A stretch of DNA of 64,000 bases from Chersky-840 sp963810195 (GCA_963810195.1 CAWEMO010000002.1:62001-126000), one strand, 5' to 3'. Counted from the first letter of the stretch, positions 1 through 9,839 are shown. The notes: generated by a model not told the origin, from the letters alone. Translations and numbers: made by a program.

Positions 1-1
1 G

Positions 2-1281
2 GTGGGGCGCGACCTGCTGGGCGCCACGTTCGCGTACGACCCTTTCGAGCTCTACCGACGGGGGGTGCTCACGAACCCCAACATGGTCGTGATCGGGCAG
101 ATCGGTCGGGGCAAGAGCGCGTTCGTGAAGACCTACCTGTGGCGACTGGCCGTGTTCGGGCGTCGGGCCTGGGTGGTGGACCCCAAAGGCGAGTACGGCG
201 CGTTGGCGCGCGCCTGGGGCGTGGAGCCCGTGGCGTTGCGCCCGGGAGGGACCATCCGGCTGAACCCGCTCGACGCGGTGCCGTCTGCGACCGGCGCCTC
301 GACCGGTGCCGTGGCCGGTGCCGTGGCCGGTGCAGTGACCGCCGACATGACCGACGCCGAGGACATTGCGCGCGCTCGCGTTGCGAGCTCCTGGCGTCGT
401 TGTCGGCTGCCAGCCTGGGACGAGCGCTACTTCCCACGGAGCGAAGCGCCCTGGATCTGGCGGTGGCCGACGCGTCCCCGGTGTCCCCGGGAGACCACCA
501 CGAGGGGCAGGCTCCCGTGCCCACGTTGCCGACCGTCGTGGACGCGCTTCTGCGGCCGTCGGCGCACTCGGCTCGTGCGGTGGGCACCGACGTGGCGGGC
601 CTTGCCGCCGACGGCCGCAACGTGGCGTTGGAGCTTCGACGCCTTGTGGCTGGTGACTTGCGGGGGATGTTCGACGGGCCGACGACGCGCGGCATCCGGC
701 TCGACGCCCCTCTCGTGGTCCTCGACCTCTCTGCCGTCTACCACTCGGCGGCACTGGGGATCCTTATGACCTGCGCGACGGCGTGGTTGCAGGCGAGCCT
801 CGGTGCCGTCGACGGCGCGGGCGGAGACGGGGTGGTCGTCGTCGTCGACGAGGCGTGGGCGATCCTGGCCAACTTGGGAGTGGCGCGCTGGTTGCAGTCG
901 TCGTGGAAGCTGTCGCGAGCCAGGGGAGTGTCGAACGTGGCCGTGCTCCACCGGTTGTCCGACCTCGACACGACGGGCTCGGCAGGGTCGGAGCAGGTCG
1001 GATTGGCCCGTGGCCTGCTGGCGGACTCCGAGACGCGCGTCGTGTACGCGCAACCGCCGGGCGAGGTGGGAAGAGCGGCGAATCTGCTGGGGCTCTCGCC
1101 GACCGAGGCGGAGGTGGTCTCGCAGTTGCGACGGGGCGTCGCCCTGTGGAAGGTCGGCGCCCGGTCGTTCCTGGTCCAGCATTGCCTGTCGCCGCTCGAG
1201 GTGGCCATCGCCGACACCGACGGTCGTATGGATCGCCGGGCGCCGCGCCGGGAGGCGCCCATGAGCCCGGACCCATCATGA
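2..1281 (+). pseudogene. VirB4/TraC-like conjugation ATPase, 5'-truncated and frameshifted
   Basis: ATPase of the VirB4/TraC type, expected to power a conjugation (type IV secretion) channel at the membrane. The window opens inside the gene. Walker A (GQIGRGKS) lies near nt 95-120 and Walker B (VVVVVDEAW) near nt 830-855, with RecA-like sequence between. The frame shifts near nt 375-385: the good protein goes from ..DIARAR to CELLASLSAAS.. only after one base is gained or two are lost. The rest reads normally to a TGA at 1279-1281 that overlaps the start of the TraD-like gene by four bases. The lesion may be a sequence error, since other genes here have similar single-base shifts. The family call rests on the motifs and on the coupling-protein neighbour; the 5' part is unseen. 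Confidence 0.7.
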
Positions 1282-2969
1282 GCACGCTCGTGCCCGTCGC
1301 CGTCGTCATGGCGACCGCCGCGGCGGTCGGGTGGCGTACGTTCAACGGACCAGGGTCGCGCCCTGGCGCCCGCGGGGGCACAGTCGTGTTCCCGAGCGTG
1401 CGGCCCCGGGCAGGCGGGCCCCGGGCAGGCGGGCCCTGGGCAGGCGGGCCCCCGGCAGGCGGGCCCCGGGCAGGCGGGACTTCCCCTCTCCGTTACGGCC
1501 TGCGCTACGGCGTCGGCCTCCCGGGCGCGGGTCGACCGGGCGCCCCCCTGGCGCGTGCCGCCGCCGAGGTGGAACCGGCCCGCTGGGCGACCCGACGTGA
1601 CGTGCGCGCGCTCCTCGTGGACGCGCCGCGCGCCGGTCGGCTGACGCTCGGCACGGCACGGGGTCACATGCTCGCCGCCGAGCGGGGCCATTCCGTGTTG
1701 GTGGTGGGGCCCACCCAGAGTCGCAAGACGAGCGGATTCGCCGTACCGGCCATCCTCGAGTGGCAGGGCCCGGTCATCGCCGCGTCGGTGAAGTCCGACC
1801 TGGCCAGACACACCCTGACCTGGCGCCGAGGCCAGGGCCGGGTGTGGGTCTACGACCCCTCCGCGTCCACAGGGCTCGACCCTGCGTCGTGGTCGCCGCT
1901 GCAGTCCTCGCGGACATGGGAAGGTGCGCGCCGCACCGCAGCCTCGCTGACCGAGGTTGCACGGTCGTCGCCGGCATCGCTCACCGACGGCGACTTCTGG
2001 TACGCCACCGCCGCCAAGCTGCTCGCCCCCCTGCTGTTGGCGGCGGCCACGTCCGGCGGGACCATGGCCGACGTCGTCCGGTGGGTGGACGTCCAAGAGG
2101 TCGAAGAGGTTTTCGACGCGCTCAGTGCGGCCGGTGCCCAGACCGCTCTGCAGGCCATGCATGCGGCGTGGGGGCGCGACGAGCGCCAGCGAAGCGCGGT
2201 CTACACCACAGCCGAAACGGTGGTGGAGGTCTTCGCCGACCCTGCGGTGGCCGCCAGCGAGTCGACGGCCTCGAGCGCGGGCCTCGAGGACCGTATCGAC
2301 CCGGTCCGGCTGCTCGACGGCAGTGACACCCTGTACCTGTGCGCGCCAGCCCATGACCAGCGCCGCCTGCGACCGCTCTTCGCCACGCTCGTGACCCAGG
2401 TCGTCGAGGCCGCCTACGAACGGGCCGGGCGCAGGGGCGAACCACTCGACCCACCTCTGCTCGTCGTGCTCGACGAGGCCGCCAACGTGGCACCCCTGGC
2501 CGAGCTCGACGTGCTGGCGTCGACTGCCGCCGGCCACGGTGTACAACTCGTGACGGTGTGGCAGGACCTCGCCCAGCTTCAGGCGCGCTACGGCACGCGG
2601 GCGGGCAGCGTGGTCAACAACCACCGCGTGAAGGTGTTCCTGTCGGGGATCGCCGACCCGGGCACTCTCGATCACGCCAGCACGCTCATCGGCGAGACCG
2701 AGCTGCGGTCGTGGACGACGACGGTCGACGGGTACGGCGCCACGTCGCTCACCGATTCCCCCTCCCTGCGCCGCCTGGCGCCGGCCGACAGCCTGCGGCG
2801 GATCCCACCCGGAGACGCCGTGGTGGTGTCCGGGCACCTGGCGCCGATCCGGCTGCGACTGCGTGCCTGGCAGGACGACCGGTCGCTGCGCGCCCGCGCC
2901 GAGACCGGGCTCGACGCGCCGTCGTCGAGATGGTGGGCCCGTCGTCCGATGGGTACGGTGGGACCATGA
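1278..2969 (+). CDS. TraD/TraG/VirD4-like type IV coupling protein
   Basis: Predicted coupling ATPase that would bring DNA substrate to a conjugation pore. ATG at 1278 overlaps the previous stop (ATGA); 563 aa. A hydrophobic N-terminal segment (residues 1-18) is followed by a Gly/Pro-rich linker made by a 15-bp tandem repeat. Walker A is GPTQSRKT (near residue 145) and Walker B is LLVVLDEAAN (near residue 400); AGHGVQLVTVWQDLAQ is the usual TraG/TraD segment after Walker B. The stop overlaps the start of a cytochrome P450 by four bases. The pair with the upstream ATPase suggests the edge of an integrated conjugative element to the left. No relaxase or integrase is visible on this side. Confidence 0.85.
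   Translation: MSTLVPVAVVMATAAAVGWRTFNGPGSRPGARGGTVVFPSVRPRAGGPRAGGPWAGGPPAGGPRAGGTSPLRYGLRYGVGLPGAGRPGAPLARAAAEVEPARWATRRDVRALLVDAPRAGRLTLGTARGHMLAAERGHSVLVVGPTQSRKTSGFAVPAILEWQGPVIAASVKSDLARHTLTWRRGQGRVWVYDPSASTGLDPASWSPLQSSRTWEGARRTAASLTEVARSSPASLTDGDFWYATAAKLLAPLLLAAATSGGTMADVVRWVDVQEVEEVFDALSAAGAQTALQAMHAAWGRDERQRSAVYTTAETVVEVFADPAVAASESTASSAGLEDRIDPVRLLDGSDTLYLCAPAHDQRRLRPLFATLVTQVVEAAYERAGRRGEPLDPPLLVVLDEAANVAPLAELDVLASTAAGHGVQLVTVWQDLAQLQARYGTRAGSVVNNHRVKVFLSGIADPGTLDHASTLIGETELRSWTTTVDGYGATSLTDSPSLRRLAPADSLRRIPPGDAVVVSGHLAPIRLRLRAWQDDRSLRARAETGLDAPSSRWWARRPMGTVGP
1404..1478 (+). repeat. 15-bp tandem repeat x5 inside the coupling-protein gene
   Basis: Five consecutive 15-bp units (consensus CCCCGGGCAGGCGGG) encode a repeated RAGGP-type pentapeptide between the N-terminal membrane segment and the ATPase domain. 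Units 3 and 4 each carry one substitution. The copy number keeps the reading frame. Confidence 0.9.
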
Positions 2970-4309
2970 CGAGCTCGGCGCCGACCGGGGTCCCGGACCC
3001 CGAGATCGCCCGGTTCGTGGCCCGGCGCACCGCGGAGTACAACGAGGCGGCGCGTGCCGTGCGCGACGAGGCCGCCGCGGCGGGAACCCTGGTGTGGGAC
3101 CCCTATGACCCGGCGTGGGTCGAGGATCCCTATGGCGTCTACGCCGAGCTGCGCCGGAGCAACCCAGTGCATCGCAACGCGCTCGGGTTCTGGGTCTTCA
3201 CCCGTCACGCCGACTGTCTGGCGATCATGCGTGACAAACGCTCGAGCAGCGACGGCCGCAACGCCGACGCCACCACGTTCCGTGAGGTGCGTGCCGTCGA
3301 CCTCCCCCTGCAGCAGGGCCCCGAAGCCATGCTGGCCGAGATGGCCCCGTTCCTGTTCCGCGACCCGCCCGACCACACGCGCCTGCGCGGGCTCGTGCAG
3401 AAGGCGTTCACGCCCAGGGTCGTCGAGGGACTGCGGCCGCGGCTCGAAGAGATCTGCGAAGGGTTGCTCGACACAGCTCTCGAGCGGGGTGAGATCGACC
3501 TCGTGGCCGACTATGCCTATCCGCTGCCGGTGCAGATCATCGTGGAGATGCTGGGGGTGCCCGCCGAGGACCACGAGCAGTTCCGGGTGTGGTCCCACGC
3601 CCTGGCGCGCGGGCTCGATCCCGATTTCCTCCTGCCCCCCGAGGCGGTGCAGCAACGCCTGGGGGCCATCTTGTCCTTCGTGCAGTACTTCGCGTCTCTT
3701 ATCGAGGCGCGGCGCCAGGAGCCCGGCGAAGACCTTCTCTCCCGGCTGATCCAGGCCGAGGAGCAAGGTGACGTGCTCACCCAGGGCGAGCTGCTGTCCA
3801 CGTGCATCCTGCTTCTCGTGGCCGGGCACGAGACGACGGTGAACCTCATCTCGGGTGGGGCGTTGGCCCTGTTGGAGAGGCCCGACCAGTTGGCACTGTT
3901 GCGCGACGACCCCGCGGTCGTCCGCAGCGGCGTGGAGGAGATGCTCCGCTTCGTGTGCCCGGTCCAGCTGACCGGGCACGTCGCACTCGAGGAGATGGAG
4001 GTGGGTGGCGCGACCATCGCCGCTGGCGAGTTCTCGATGCTGCTCATCGCATCGGCCAACCGCGACCCCGACGCCTTCGACGACCCCGACACCTTCGACG
4101 TGACGCGGGCCGACAACAACCATCTGGGCTTCGGCTTCGGCATCCATCACTGCCTGGGCGCGCCGTTGGCCCGGCTGGAGGCGCAGATCGCTTTGCCGGC
4201 CTTGCTGCGCCGGACGCGCCGTCTCGAACGTACGACCGACGAGCTCTCTTACAAACAGAACATCGTGCTCCGGGGCCTCGAGAGCCTTCCCGTTCGCGTC
4301 TCGGCCTGA
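2966..4309 (+). CDS. Cytochrome P450
   Basis: Soluble bacterial P450 monooxygenase, 447 aa. I-helix oxygen-activation motif AGHETT (near residue 289), K-helix ExxR in EEMLRF (near 328), and heme-binding loop FGFGIHHCLG with the thiolate ligand at about Cys396. Length and motifs are normal, so the protein should be functional. Its ATG overlaps the TGA of the coupling-protein gene (ATGA), so the two are probably translationally coupled although they look functionally unrelated. Substrate unknown; it resembles steroid or lipid P450s of actinobacteria, and two other P450s lie 11-15 kb to the right. Redox partner not adjacent. Confidence 0.93.
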   Translation: MTSSAPTGVPDPEIARFVARRTAEYNEAARAVRDEAAAAGTLVWDPYDPAWVEDPYGVYAELRRSNPVHRNALGFWVFTRHADCLAIMRDKRSSSDGRNADATTFREVRAVDLPLQQGPEAMLAEMAPFLFRDPPDHTRLRGLVQKAFTPRVVEGLRPRLEEICEGLLDTALERGEIDLVADYAYPLPVQIIVEMLGVPAEDHEQFRVWSHALARGLDPDFLLPPEAVQQRLGAILSFVQYFASLIEARRQEPGEDLLSRLIQAEEQGDVLTQGELLSTCILLLVAGHETTVNLISGGALALLERPDQLALLRDDPAVVRSGVEEMLRFVCPVQLTGHVALEEMEVGGATIAAGEFSMLLIASANRDPDAFDDPDTFDVTRADNNHLGFGFGIHHCLGAPLARLEAQIALPALLRRTRRLERTTDELSYKQNIVLRGLESLPVRVSA

Positions 4310-4331
4310 ATCCGAGGCCGCCTCCTCGGCG

Positions 4332-4348
4332 CACACAGCGGCTGTGTG
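4332..4348. terminator. Hairpin between convergent P450 and amidase genes
   Basis: Perfect 7-bp arms CACACAG / CTGTGTG around a 3-base loop lie between two convergent stop codons. There is no T-run, as is common in high-GC actinobacteria. Probably a bidirectional terminator. Confidence 0.5.
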
Positions 4349-4376
4349 ACGGCGCGACCAGGCCCGAGCCCGGGCG

Positions 4377-5798
4377 TCAGTGAGGCGATCCCGGGGCCAC
4401 CAGGGACCAGGGCCTCTCGCTCTCCGCGATGAGCGAGAGGTCGAGGAGGAGCTCTTCCTGGTGGTGTCGACCGATGATCTGCATCCCTACGGGCAAGCCG
4501 TCGAACGTGCCCATCGGGATCGACACCGCCGGGTTGCCGGCGAAGTTGGCGGGAAACGTCAAGTTTCCCTGGTTGGCACCCACGCGCACGATGTCGCCGA
4601 ACTTCTCCATGAGGTCGACGTCTCCCACCGTGGTGGGGAGGGGGCCCTCGGCTCCGAAGGCGATGTCGGGGTTGGTCGAGCAGAAGATGAAGTCGACTTG
4701 GTCGAGGAGGTCTGCCATCACTTCGTGCGCGTTCACGCGGAAGCGCTCCGCCGTGGCCGCCATGGCCAGGTCGTAGTGGTGGGAGGCGATGTTGATGCCC
4801 AGCATGATCTCGGGGGTCAGGTCGGGTTCGCACTCCGGGTACTTGTCACCCAGGTCGGCTGCCAGCGTCACCAGGTTCGACATCGCCCATTCGAACAGTG
4901 CGGGTGGGAAGCTCACCGCCACGTCGACTCGCGCCAAACCCGCGTCGGCGATGAGCGCTTCCGCGCCGGCGGTCACGAGCGCCGCCACGTCCGGGTGCAC
5001 CACGGCCACACCGAGGTCCACCGAGATCACGGCCCGCTTGCCGCGCAGCTCCTCACGGTGGCTCCCGAGGCCCGCCTCCCATCCTTCGACGCGGGGCAGG
5101 CTGTGAGTGTCGTGTGGGTCGTACCCGTTGCACACGTCGTACCAACGCGCCGTGTCGCGCACGGACCTGCTGATGCAGCCGATGGTGACCGTGTGGGGGG
5201 TCTGGTGCACGAAAGGGCCCTTGGGAATGCGCCCGTAGTTGGACTTCAGACCGAACATGCCCGTGAAGCCGGCCGGGATCCGGATGGACCCACCGCCGTC
5301 TCCTCCCGACGCGATGGGGACGAGGCCCCCCGCCACCGCGGCGGCTGTTCCCCCCGAGGACCCTCCCGGGGTGCGCTCGAGGTTCCAGGGATTGCGCGTG
5401 GTGCCGTGCAGGCGCGTGGAGGTCACGTTGATCCCACCGAACTCGCTCGCCGTCGTCTGGCCGGCGAGGACAGCGCCCGCACCGAGCAACCGGCGCACCT
5501 GCGTCGAGGTGTAGCTCCCCACCCGCTGCGCGTAGACGAGCGATCCCTCGGTGAGAGGCCAACCCTCGACCGACTCGAGCTCCTTGATCCCGAGGGGGAC
5601 CCCTCCGAAGGGCAGCGTCACGTCGGCGTGCTCAGCGGCCCGGCGTGCCGCTTCGGTGTCGACGTAGCTGAAGGCGTTCAGCGCCGAGGCTTCGATGGCG
5701 GTCAGAGACAGTTGAAGGGCCTCGGGCGGGGTGATCTCACCCTTGCGGAAGGAGTCGACCAGTGAGCACGCATCCCCGGTCCAGGCCTCGTTCGCCAT
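4377..5798 (-). CDS. Amidase-signature family hydrolase
   Basis: Amidase of the GatA/fatty-acid-amide-hydrolase fold, 473 aa, probably cytoplasmic, hydrolysing a C-N amide bond; substrate unknown. The Ser-Ser-Lys elements are visible: Lys in GVPLGIKELE (near residue 75), cis-Ser in TPGGSSGG (near 150) and the nucleophile Ser in GGDGGGSIRIPA (near 175). Start taken as the ATG at 5798 (MANEAW); no clear Shine-Dalgarno precedes it, and the frame stays open upstream. It is divergent from bluB and convergent with the P450. A GatA role is unlikely because GatB/GatC are absent. Confidence 0.88.
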   Translation of the reverse strand: MANEAWTGDACSLVDSFRKGEITPPEALQLSLTAIEASALNAFSYVDTEAARRAAEHADVTLPFGGVPLGIKELESVEGWPLTEGSLVYAQRVGSYTSTQVRRLLGAGAVLAGQTTASEFGGINVTSTRLHGTTRNPWNLERTPGGSSGGTAAAVAGGLVPIASGGDGGGSIRIPAGFTGMFGLKSNYGRIPKGPFVHQTPHTVTIGCISRSVRDTARWYDVCNGYDPHDTHSLPRVEGWEAGLGSHREELRGKRAVISVDLGVAVVHPDVAALVTAGAEALIADAGLARVDVAVSFPPALFEWAMSNLVTLAADLGDKYPECEPDLTPEIMLGINIASHHYDLAMAATAERFRVNAHEVMADLLDQVDFIFCSTNPDIAFGAEGPLPTTVGDVDLMEKFGDIVRVGANQGNLTFPANFAGNPAVSIPMGTFDGLPVGMQIIGRHHQEELLLDLSLIAESERPWSLVAPGSPH

Positions 5799-5915
5799 CC
5801 CAAGGAGGCTAGTGCCGTCCCCCGGGGCCCGCCCTCGGAGCCGCACGGAGCCCGAATGCCACCACCTAGGACCGGCTGGCCGGGTGTGCCGTCGCTGCGC
5901 TTGTAAGGTGCGAAC

Positions 5916-6635
5916 GTGCTCCCGGGCTTCTACGAGGTGATCCACCGCCGCCGCGACGTGCGGGCCGAGTTCAGTGGCGAGCCTGTCGACGAGAAGGTCC
6001 TCTGGCGCGTGCTCGACGCCGCGCACAGCGCGCCCAGCGTCGGTCTCTCCCAGCCGTGGGACTTCATCCTCGTGTCCGACGAAAAGGTCCGCCGCGCGTT
6101 CTGGTCCCATGTCCAGGAGGAGCGCAGTGAGTTCGCGGCCACGCTCGAAGGAGAGCGCGCGCAGCGCTTCGCCGGCATCAAGATCGACGGCGTCCTCGAG
6201 GCGAGCCTCTCGGTGGTGGTCACCTACGACCCCGCCCGCGGCGCGCCAGGTGTCCTCGGGCGCCATGCCATCGCCGACGCCGGCCTCTACTCGGTGTGCC
6301 TCGCCATCGAGAACATGTGGTTGGCGTGCACAGCCGAAGGTTGGGGGATGGGTTGGGTGTCGTTCTACCGGGAGGCGTTCCTGCGCGAGCTCCTCGGCAT
6401 CCCCGACGGCATCCGGCCCCTGGCGTGGCTCTGTGTCGGCCCGGTGAGCACCCTTCAGGACACGCCCGACCTCGAGCGCGCCGGTTGGCGGACACGGCTG
6501 CCCCTCGAGGAGGCACTGCACCTCGACCACTGGGATCGCCGCGATCCAGACGTGATCAACACGGCTGCCCGGAGCCGAGCAGTAGGTCCGGCCGTCGTCA
6601 ACGGCGCCACTGCGTCGGAAAGGTCTGAGCCATGA
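5916..6635 (+). CDS. bluB: BluB, 5,6-dimethylbenzimidazole synthase (nitroreductase fold)
   Basis: FMN enzyme of the nitroreductase fold that breaks down FMNH2 to dimethylbenzimidazole, the lower ligand of cobalamin. 239 aa from a GTG start. The BluB signature is clear: YEVIHRRRDVRAEF at the N-terminus, APSVGLSQPWDFI (near residues 38-50), LGRHAIADAGLYSVCLAIENMWLA (split here as LGRHAIADAGLY and ENMWLA), then GWGMGWVSFY. The C-terminus extends a little past the usual end. Its stop overlaps the start of the polyphosphate glucokinase gene by four bases. No other cobalamin gene is in view. Confidence 0.9.
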   Translation: MLPGFYEVIHRRRDVRAEFSGEPVDEKVLWRVLDAAHSAPSVGLSQPWDFILVSDEKVRRAFWSHVQEERSEFAATLEGERAQRFAGIKIDGVLEASLSVVVTYDPARGAPGVLGRHAIADAGLYSVCLAIENMWLACTAEGWGMGWVSFYREAFLRELLGIPDGIRPLAWLCVGPVSTLQDTPDLERAGWRTRLPLEEALHLDHWDRRDPDVINTAARSRAVGPAVVNGATASERSEP

Positions 6636-7516
6636 GCGACACCGGTCCCGCCAAGCCCACCTCCGGCGCCACGCGCGCGCCCGCCAAGGCCGCACACACG
6701 GCCGCAGCCACACCCGCAGCCCCATCCGTCCCGGCTAGAGCCCCCGCCGCTCCCGGCCATTCACCACAGGCGCCGTACACGTTGGCCATCGACATCGGAG
6801 GGACCGGGCTCAAGGCGTCTTTGCTCGACGCCACCGGCGCCATGGTGGCCGACCGTGTGGTGGTGAAGACCACGTACCCGTGCCCGCCGTCGAAGATGGT
6901 CGACGACCTCGCCGAGCTGGTCGCACCGCTCCCCCCGCCGATCGAGTGTCGGCGGGGTTTCCCGGGATGGTCCGCAACGGCCTGGTGCTCTCGGCGCCGC
7001 ATTTCGTGACCCTGCACGGCCCGGGCACCACCATCGACCCGGGCTTGGTGAAGCAGTGGGCGGCCTTCGACCTCGCCGGCGGCGCTCACGGCGCGGCTGG
7101 GCAAGCCGACCCGGGTGGCCAACGACGCCGACATCCAGGGCGCCGCCGTGGTCAAGGGCAAGGGGCTCGAGCTCGTGATCACGCTCGGTACCGGTGTGGG
7201 GACCGCCTTCTTCTACGACGGACGGCTCCTGCCGCACCTGGAGTTCGCACACCACCCCTTCTTGAAAGGCGACACCTACAACGAGCAGATCGGCGACGCA
7301 GCGCGGAAGGAGATCGGCAACCAGCGTTGGAACAAGAGGGTGCGCAAGGCCGTCACCACGTTCCGGAACCTGTCGTTCTTCGACCACTGCTACATCGGGG
7401 GCGGCAACGCCAAGAAGATCCACGGCACCCTCGGATCCGACGTATCCCTGGTGGACAACACCGCCGGCATCCTCGGAGGGATCAGGCTGTGGGACGAGTC
7501 GCACATAGCCGTGTAG
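6632..7516 (+). pseudogene. ppgK: Polyphosphate glucokinase (ROK family), two compensating frameshifts
   Basis: Would phosphorylate glucose with polyphosphate (or ATP). The reading frame moves out near nt 6940-6950 and back near 7075-7085; total length (885 nt, 294 codons) stays a multiple of three. In-frame pieces give the family pattern: phosphate-binding LAIDIGGTGLKASLLD (after an Ala/Pro-rich N-terminal extension of about 50 residues), SAGFPGMVRNG, then LGTGVGTAFFYDGRLLPH, the PpgK-type EFAHHPFLKG and the C-terminal CYIGGGNAKKI. All conserved blocks survive, so two base-call errors are as likely as a dead gene. Overlaps bluB by four bases. Confidence 0.82.
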
Positions 7517-7565
7517 CGCGTCGCGCCGCACGGCCCGACGATCCGAGCGCAGGAGGTGTCGTGCC

Positions 7566-7874
7566 GTGACCGAGTCACAGGGACCGGTTCCCGAGCACGC
7601 CGAGATGGACCATGTGCTGCGCCGGCGCCGACGGCGGGCGGCGCGGGGCGTGCTCATCCTGGCCCTCGTCGTCCTGGTGGTCGCGTTCGTCGTCCAGAAC
7701 TCGCAACTCGTGACGGTGCATTTCTGGTTCTTCACCCGCAAGGTCCACCTCATCTGGCTGGTGCTCACCTGCCTCGTGGCGGGGACCGTGCTCGGCTACG
7801 TCCTGGGCGTGCCCGAGCGCAGGGCCAGGCGCCGGCGCAGGAAGGCCGAGAAGGCGGCCCGCCGGGCGAAGTAG
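7566..7874 (+). CDS. LapA-domain (DUF1049-like) small membrane protein
   Basis: 102-aa inner-membrane protein with two transmembrane helices (about residues 28-45 and 58-80). Between them is the LapA/DUF1049 signature FVVQNSQLVTVHFWFF. An Arg-rich stretch precedes helix 1 and a basic tail follows helix 2. The GTG at 7566 is taken as start. In Gram-negatives LapA works in lipopolysaccharide assembly; the role in actinobacteria is unknown. It lies 49 nt downstream of ppgK. Confidence 0.8.
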   Translation: MTESQGPVPEHAEMDHVLRRRRRRAARGVLILALVVLVVAFVVQNSQLVTVHFWFFTRKVHLIWLVLTCLVAGTVLGYVLGVPERRARRRRRKAEKAARRAK

Positions 7875-7994
7875 GCGAGCTGACGGGCTGTTGGGCGCGC
7901 AGCGGGGGGCCCGTGGGCGGGCCCAGCCGGGAAGCGTGACAGACGGGGGGAGCGGCAGACGATCGGGTCGGTCGATCCCTATTAGGTTGCGGCC

Positions 7995-8940
7995 GTGCGG
8001 GCTGTGACGATCGTCGACGGGGACCTCCGCTTCCAGGAGCACCCCGATCCCGAGCCCGGTGACACCGAGCTGCTCGTCGCCGTCCAAGGGGCCGGGATCA
8101 ACAACGCCGACCTGATGCAGCGGCGCGGGTTCTACCCCGCACCGCCCGGCGCTCCCCCCGACATCCCCGGCATGGAGCTGGCCGGCGAGGTCGTCGCCAC
8201 GGGGAGGCGGACGACGCGTTTCTCCGCCGGCGACCGCGTCATGGCCGTCGTGGGCGGAGGTGCCCAGGCCGAGCTGGCCGTGGTGGACGAGCGGTGTGCC
8301 ATGGCCGTGCCGCCCGGTCTGGTCTGGCCCGAGGCGGGCGGGTTCCCCGAGGCGTTCTCCACCGCCTACGACGCCCTCTTCACCCAGTGTGGGCTCGCCC
8401 TCGGCGAGCGCGTCCTCGTCACCGGCGCGGCCGGCGGGGTGGGGACTGCCGGGGTGCAGTTGGCCACGGCCACCGGGGCCCGTTGCGTGGCGTCGGTGCG
8501 TCACGCGCACCTGCCGCGACTCGGTCGCAGCCCTGGGGGCGACGGCCGCCGCACCCGGCGAGGCCCTCGACCTTGGTCCCTTCGACGTGGTCCTCGAGCT
8601 GGTCGGGGCGTCGAGCCTGCCCGGGGTGCTCGGTGCCATGGCGCTCTCCGGGCGCATCGCGGTGATCGGCGTCGGCGGCGGGGCGCGGGCCGAGGTCGAC
8701 CTCTTGGCTGTCATGCAGCGCCGGCTGCAGATCACCGGTTCTACCTTGCGCGCCCGCTCCCTCGTCGAGAAAGCGGTCGTGGCCTCCGAGATCGAACGCC
8801 ACGTGGTGCCGCTCCTCGAAGCGCGCGACGTGCGTGTGCCGATCGAGGCCACGATGCCGATGGACCGCGCCGACGAGGCCTACGCACGCTTCGGCCAGGG
8901 CGGCAAGCTGGGAAAGATCGTTCTCGTCCCCGGTCGGTGA
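7995..8940 (+). pseudogene. NADPH:quinone oxidoreductase / zinc-less alcohol dehydrogenase, frameshifted
   Basis: Medium-chain dehydrogenase/reductase of the quinone-oxidoreductase branch. The N-terminal GroES-like half (DTELLVAVQGAGINNADLMQRRGFY) and the Rossmann motif VLVTGAAGGVGTAGVQLA read in one frame from GTG 7995. The C-terminal half (SVAALGATAAAPG, ELVGASSLPGV, YARFGQGGKLGKIVL) reads in another. The switch is near nt 8505-8515. No other damage is seen, so a single indel or sequence error is plausible. About 315 residues if repaired, the normal family length. Convergent with the enoyl-CoA hydratase gene. Confidence 0.82.
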
Positions 8941-8964
8941 GTGCCGTCACCCCGGGTTGTGCCC

Positions 8965-9816
8965 TCAGACCTGGGATCGGCCCCGGTCGACCACGCCGCG
9001 GCGCCGGCGTTCGATGTCCTCGGGATCGACGCCGCCACGCTGGAACTCCGCCGCGGCCCGGGCCTCGACGTCCCACGCCTCGCCTCCGGGGACCCGGCTC
9101 GCCTCTTCGTAGGTGGCGAGGATGGCGCGCACGGCCCGCTGGTCACTCGAGACGATGTCGGCCGCTAGCCGAAGCGCCGTGGGAATAAGCGCTTCGTGGG
9201 CGACGACGTGGTTCACGAGGCCCCACTCCAGAGCGGTCCCGGCGTCGACGAAATTCCCCGTGGCGCTCATCTCCCGGGCGCGCCGGATGCCCACCGCCTG
9301 GGGGAGGAGCACGGTCAGTCCCCACAAGGGGTGCACACCGACGCGGGCGTGGGTGTCGGCGAAGCGGGCGCGCTCGGAGGCGACAAGGAAGTCGCAGTTG
9401 AGCGCCAGCTCGAGGCCGCCGGTCACCGCCACGCCGTTGATCGCCCCGATGATCGGCTTCGACGTCGGAAGTGTCGTCCCCCGGCCCCGACGTGGGGGGA
9501 CGTCCTCGTTGCCCGCAGTGCCGTCAGTGCCCCCGGCGCTGTCCGAGCCCCCGGTGCTGCTCGAGCCCCCGGCTCCCGGCTCCCGCTTGAGCGGGCCGCC
9601 GTCGTGGCCGAGCTCCTTCAGGTCGAGCCCGGCACAGAAGCCGGGATCGGCACCGGTAAGGATGAGCACGTGGACGTCGTCGCGGGCGTCGGCCTCGCGC
9701 ACCAGTCGCGCCAGGGTCCGGATGAGCTCGCTCGACAGGGCGTTGCGCGCCTCCGGCCGGTTGAGCGTGACCAGGGCGACCCCGTCGGCCACTTCGAGGA
9801 GCGCGACGTCGGGCAC
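8965..9816 (-). CDS. Enoyl-CoA hydratase/isomerase family protein
   Basis: Crotonase-fold enzyme, 283 aa from GTG 9816. NRPEARNALSSELI near the N-terminus and the oxyanion-hole regions FCAGLDLKELG and INGVAVTGGLELAL are typical. An unusual low-complexity Gly/Ser/Thr-rich insertion of about 45 residues sits between those two blocks, where the family has a variable loop. It lies just downstream of the thiolase and DUF35 genes on the same strand (gap 23 nt), so it probably serves the same acyl-CoA degradation route. Exact substrate unknown. Confidence 0.88.
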   Translation of the reverse strand: MPDVALLEVADGVALVTLNRPEARNALSSELIRTLARLVREADARDDVHVLILTGADPGFCAGLDLKELGHDGGPLKREPGAGGSSSTGGSDSAGGTDGTAGNEDVPPRRGRGTTLPTSKPIIGAINGVAVTGGLELALNCDFLVASERARFADTHARVGVHPLWGLTVLLPQAVGIRRAREMSATGNFVDAGTALEWGLVNHVVAHEALIPTALRLAADIVSSDQRAVRAILATYEEASRVPGGEAWDVEARAAAEFQRGGVDPEDIERRRRGVVDRGRSQV

Positions 9817-9839
9817 GGCGAGACGGTGCGTCGCGTCTT

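Noticed and set aside
738..2837. 699-residue open frame on the minus strand
   Set aside because: It is the antisense of the coupling-protein gene; its sequence is Arg/Gly/His-rich low complexity with no family motif, as expected of high-GC antisense frames.
4380..5765. 461-residue plus-strand frame over the amidase
   Set aside because: Antisense shadow; the minus-strand reading has the full amidase signature.
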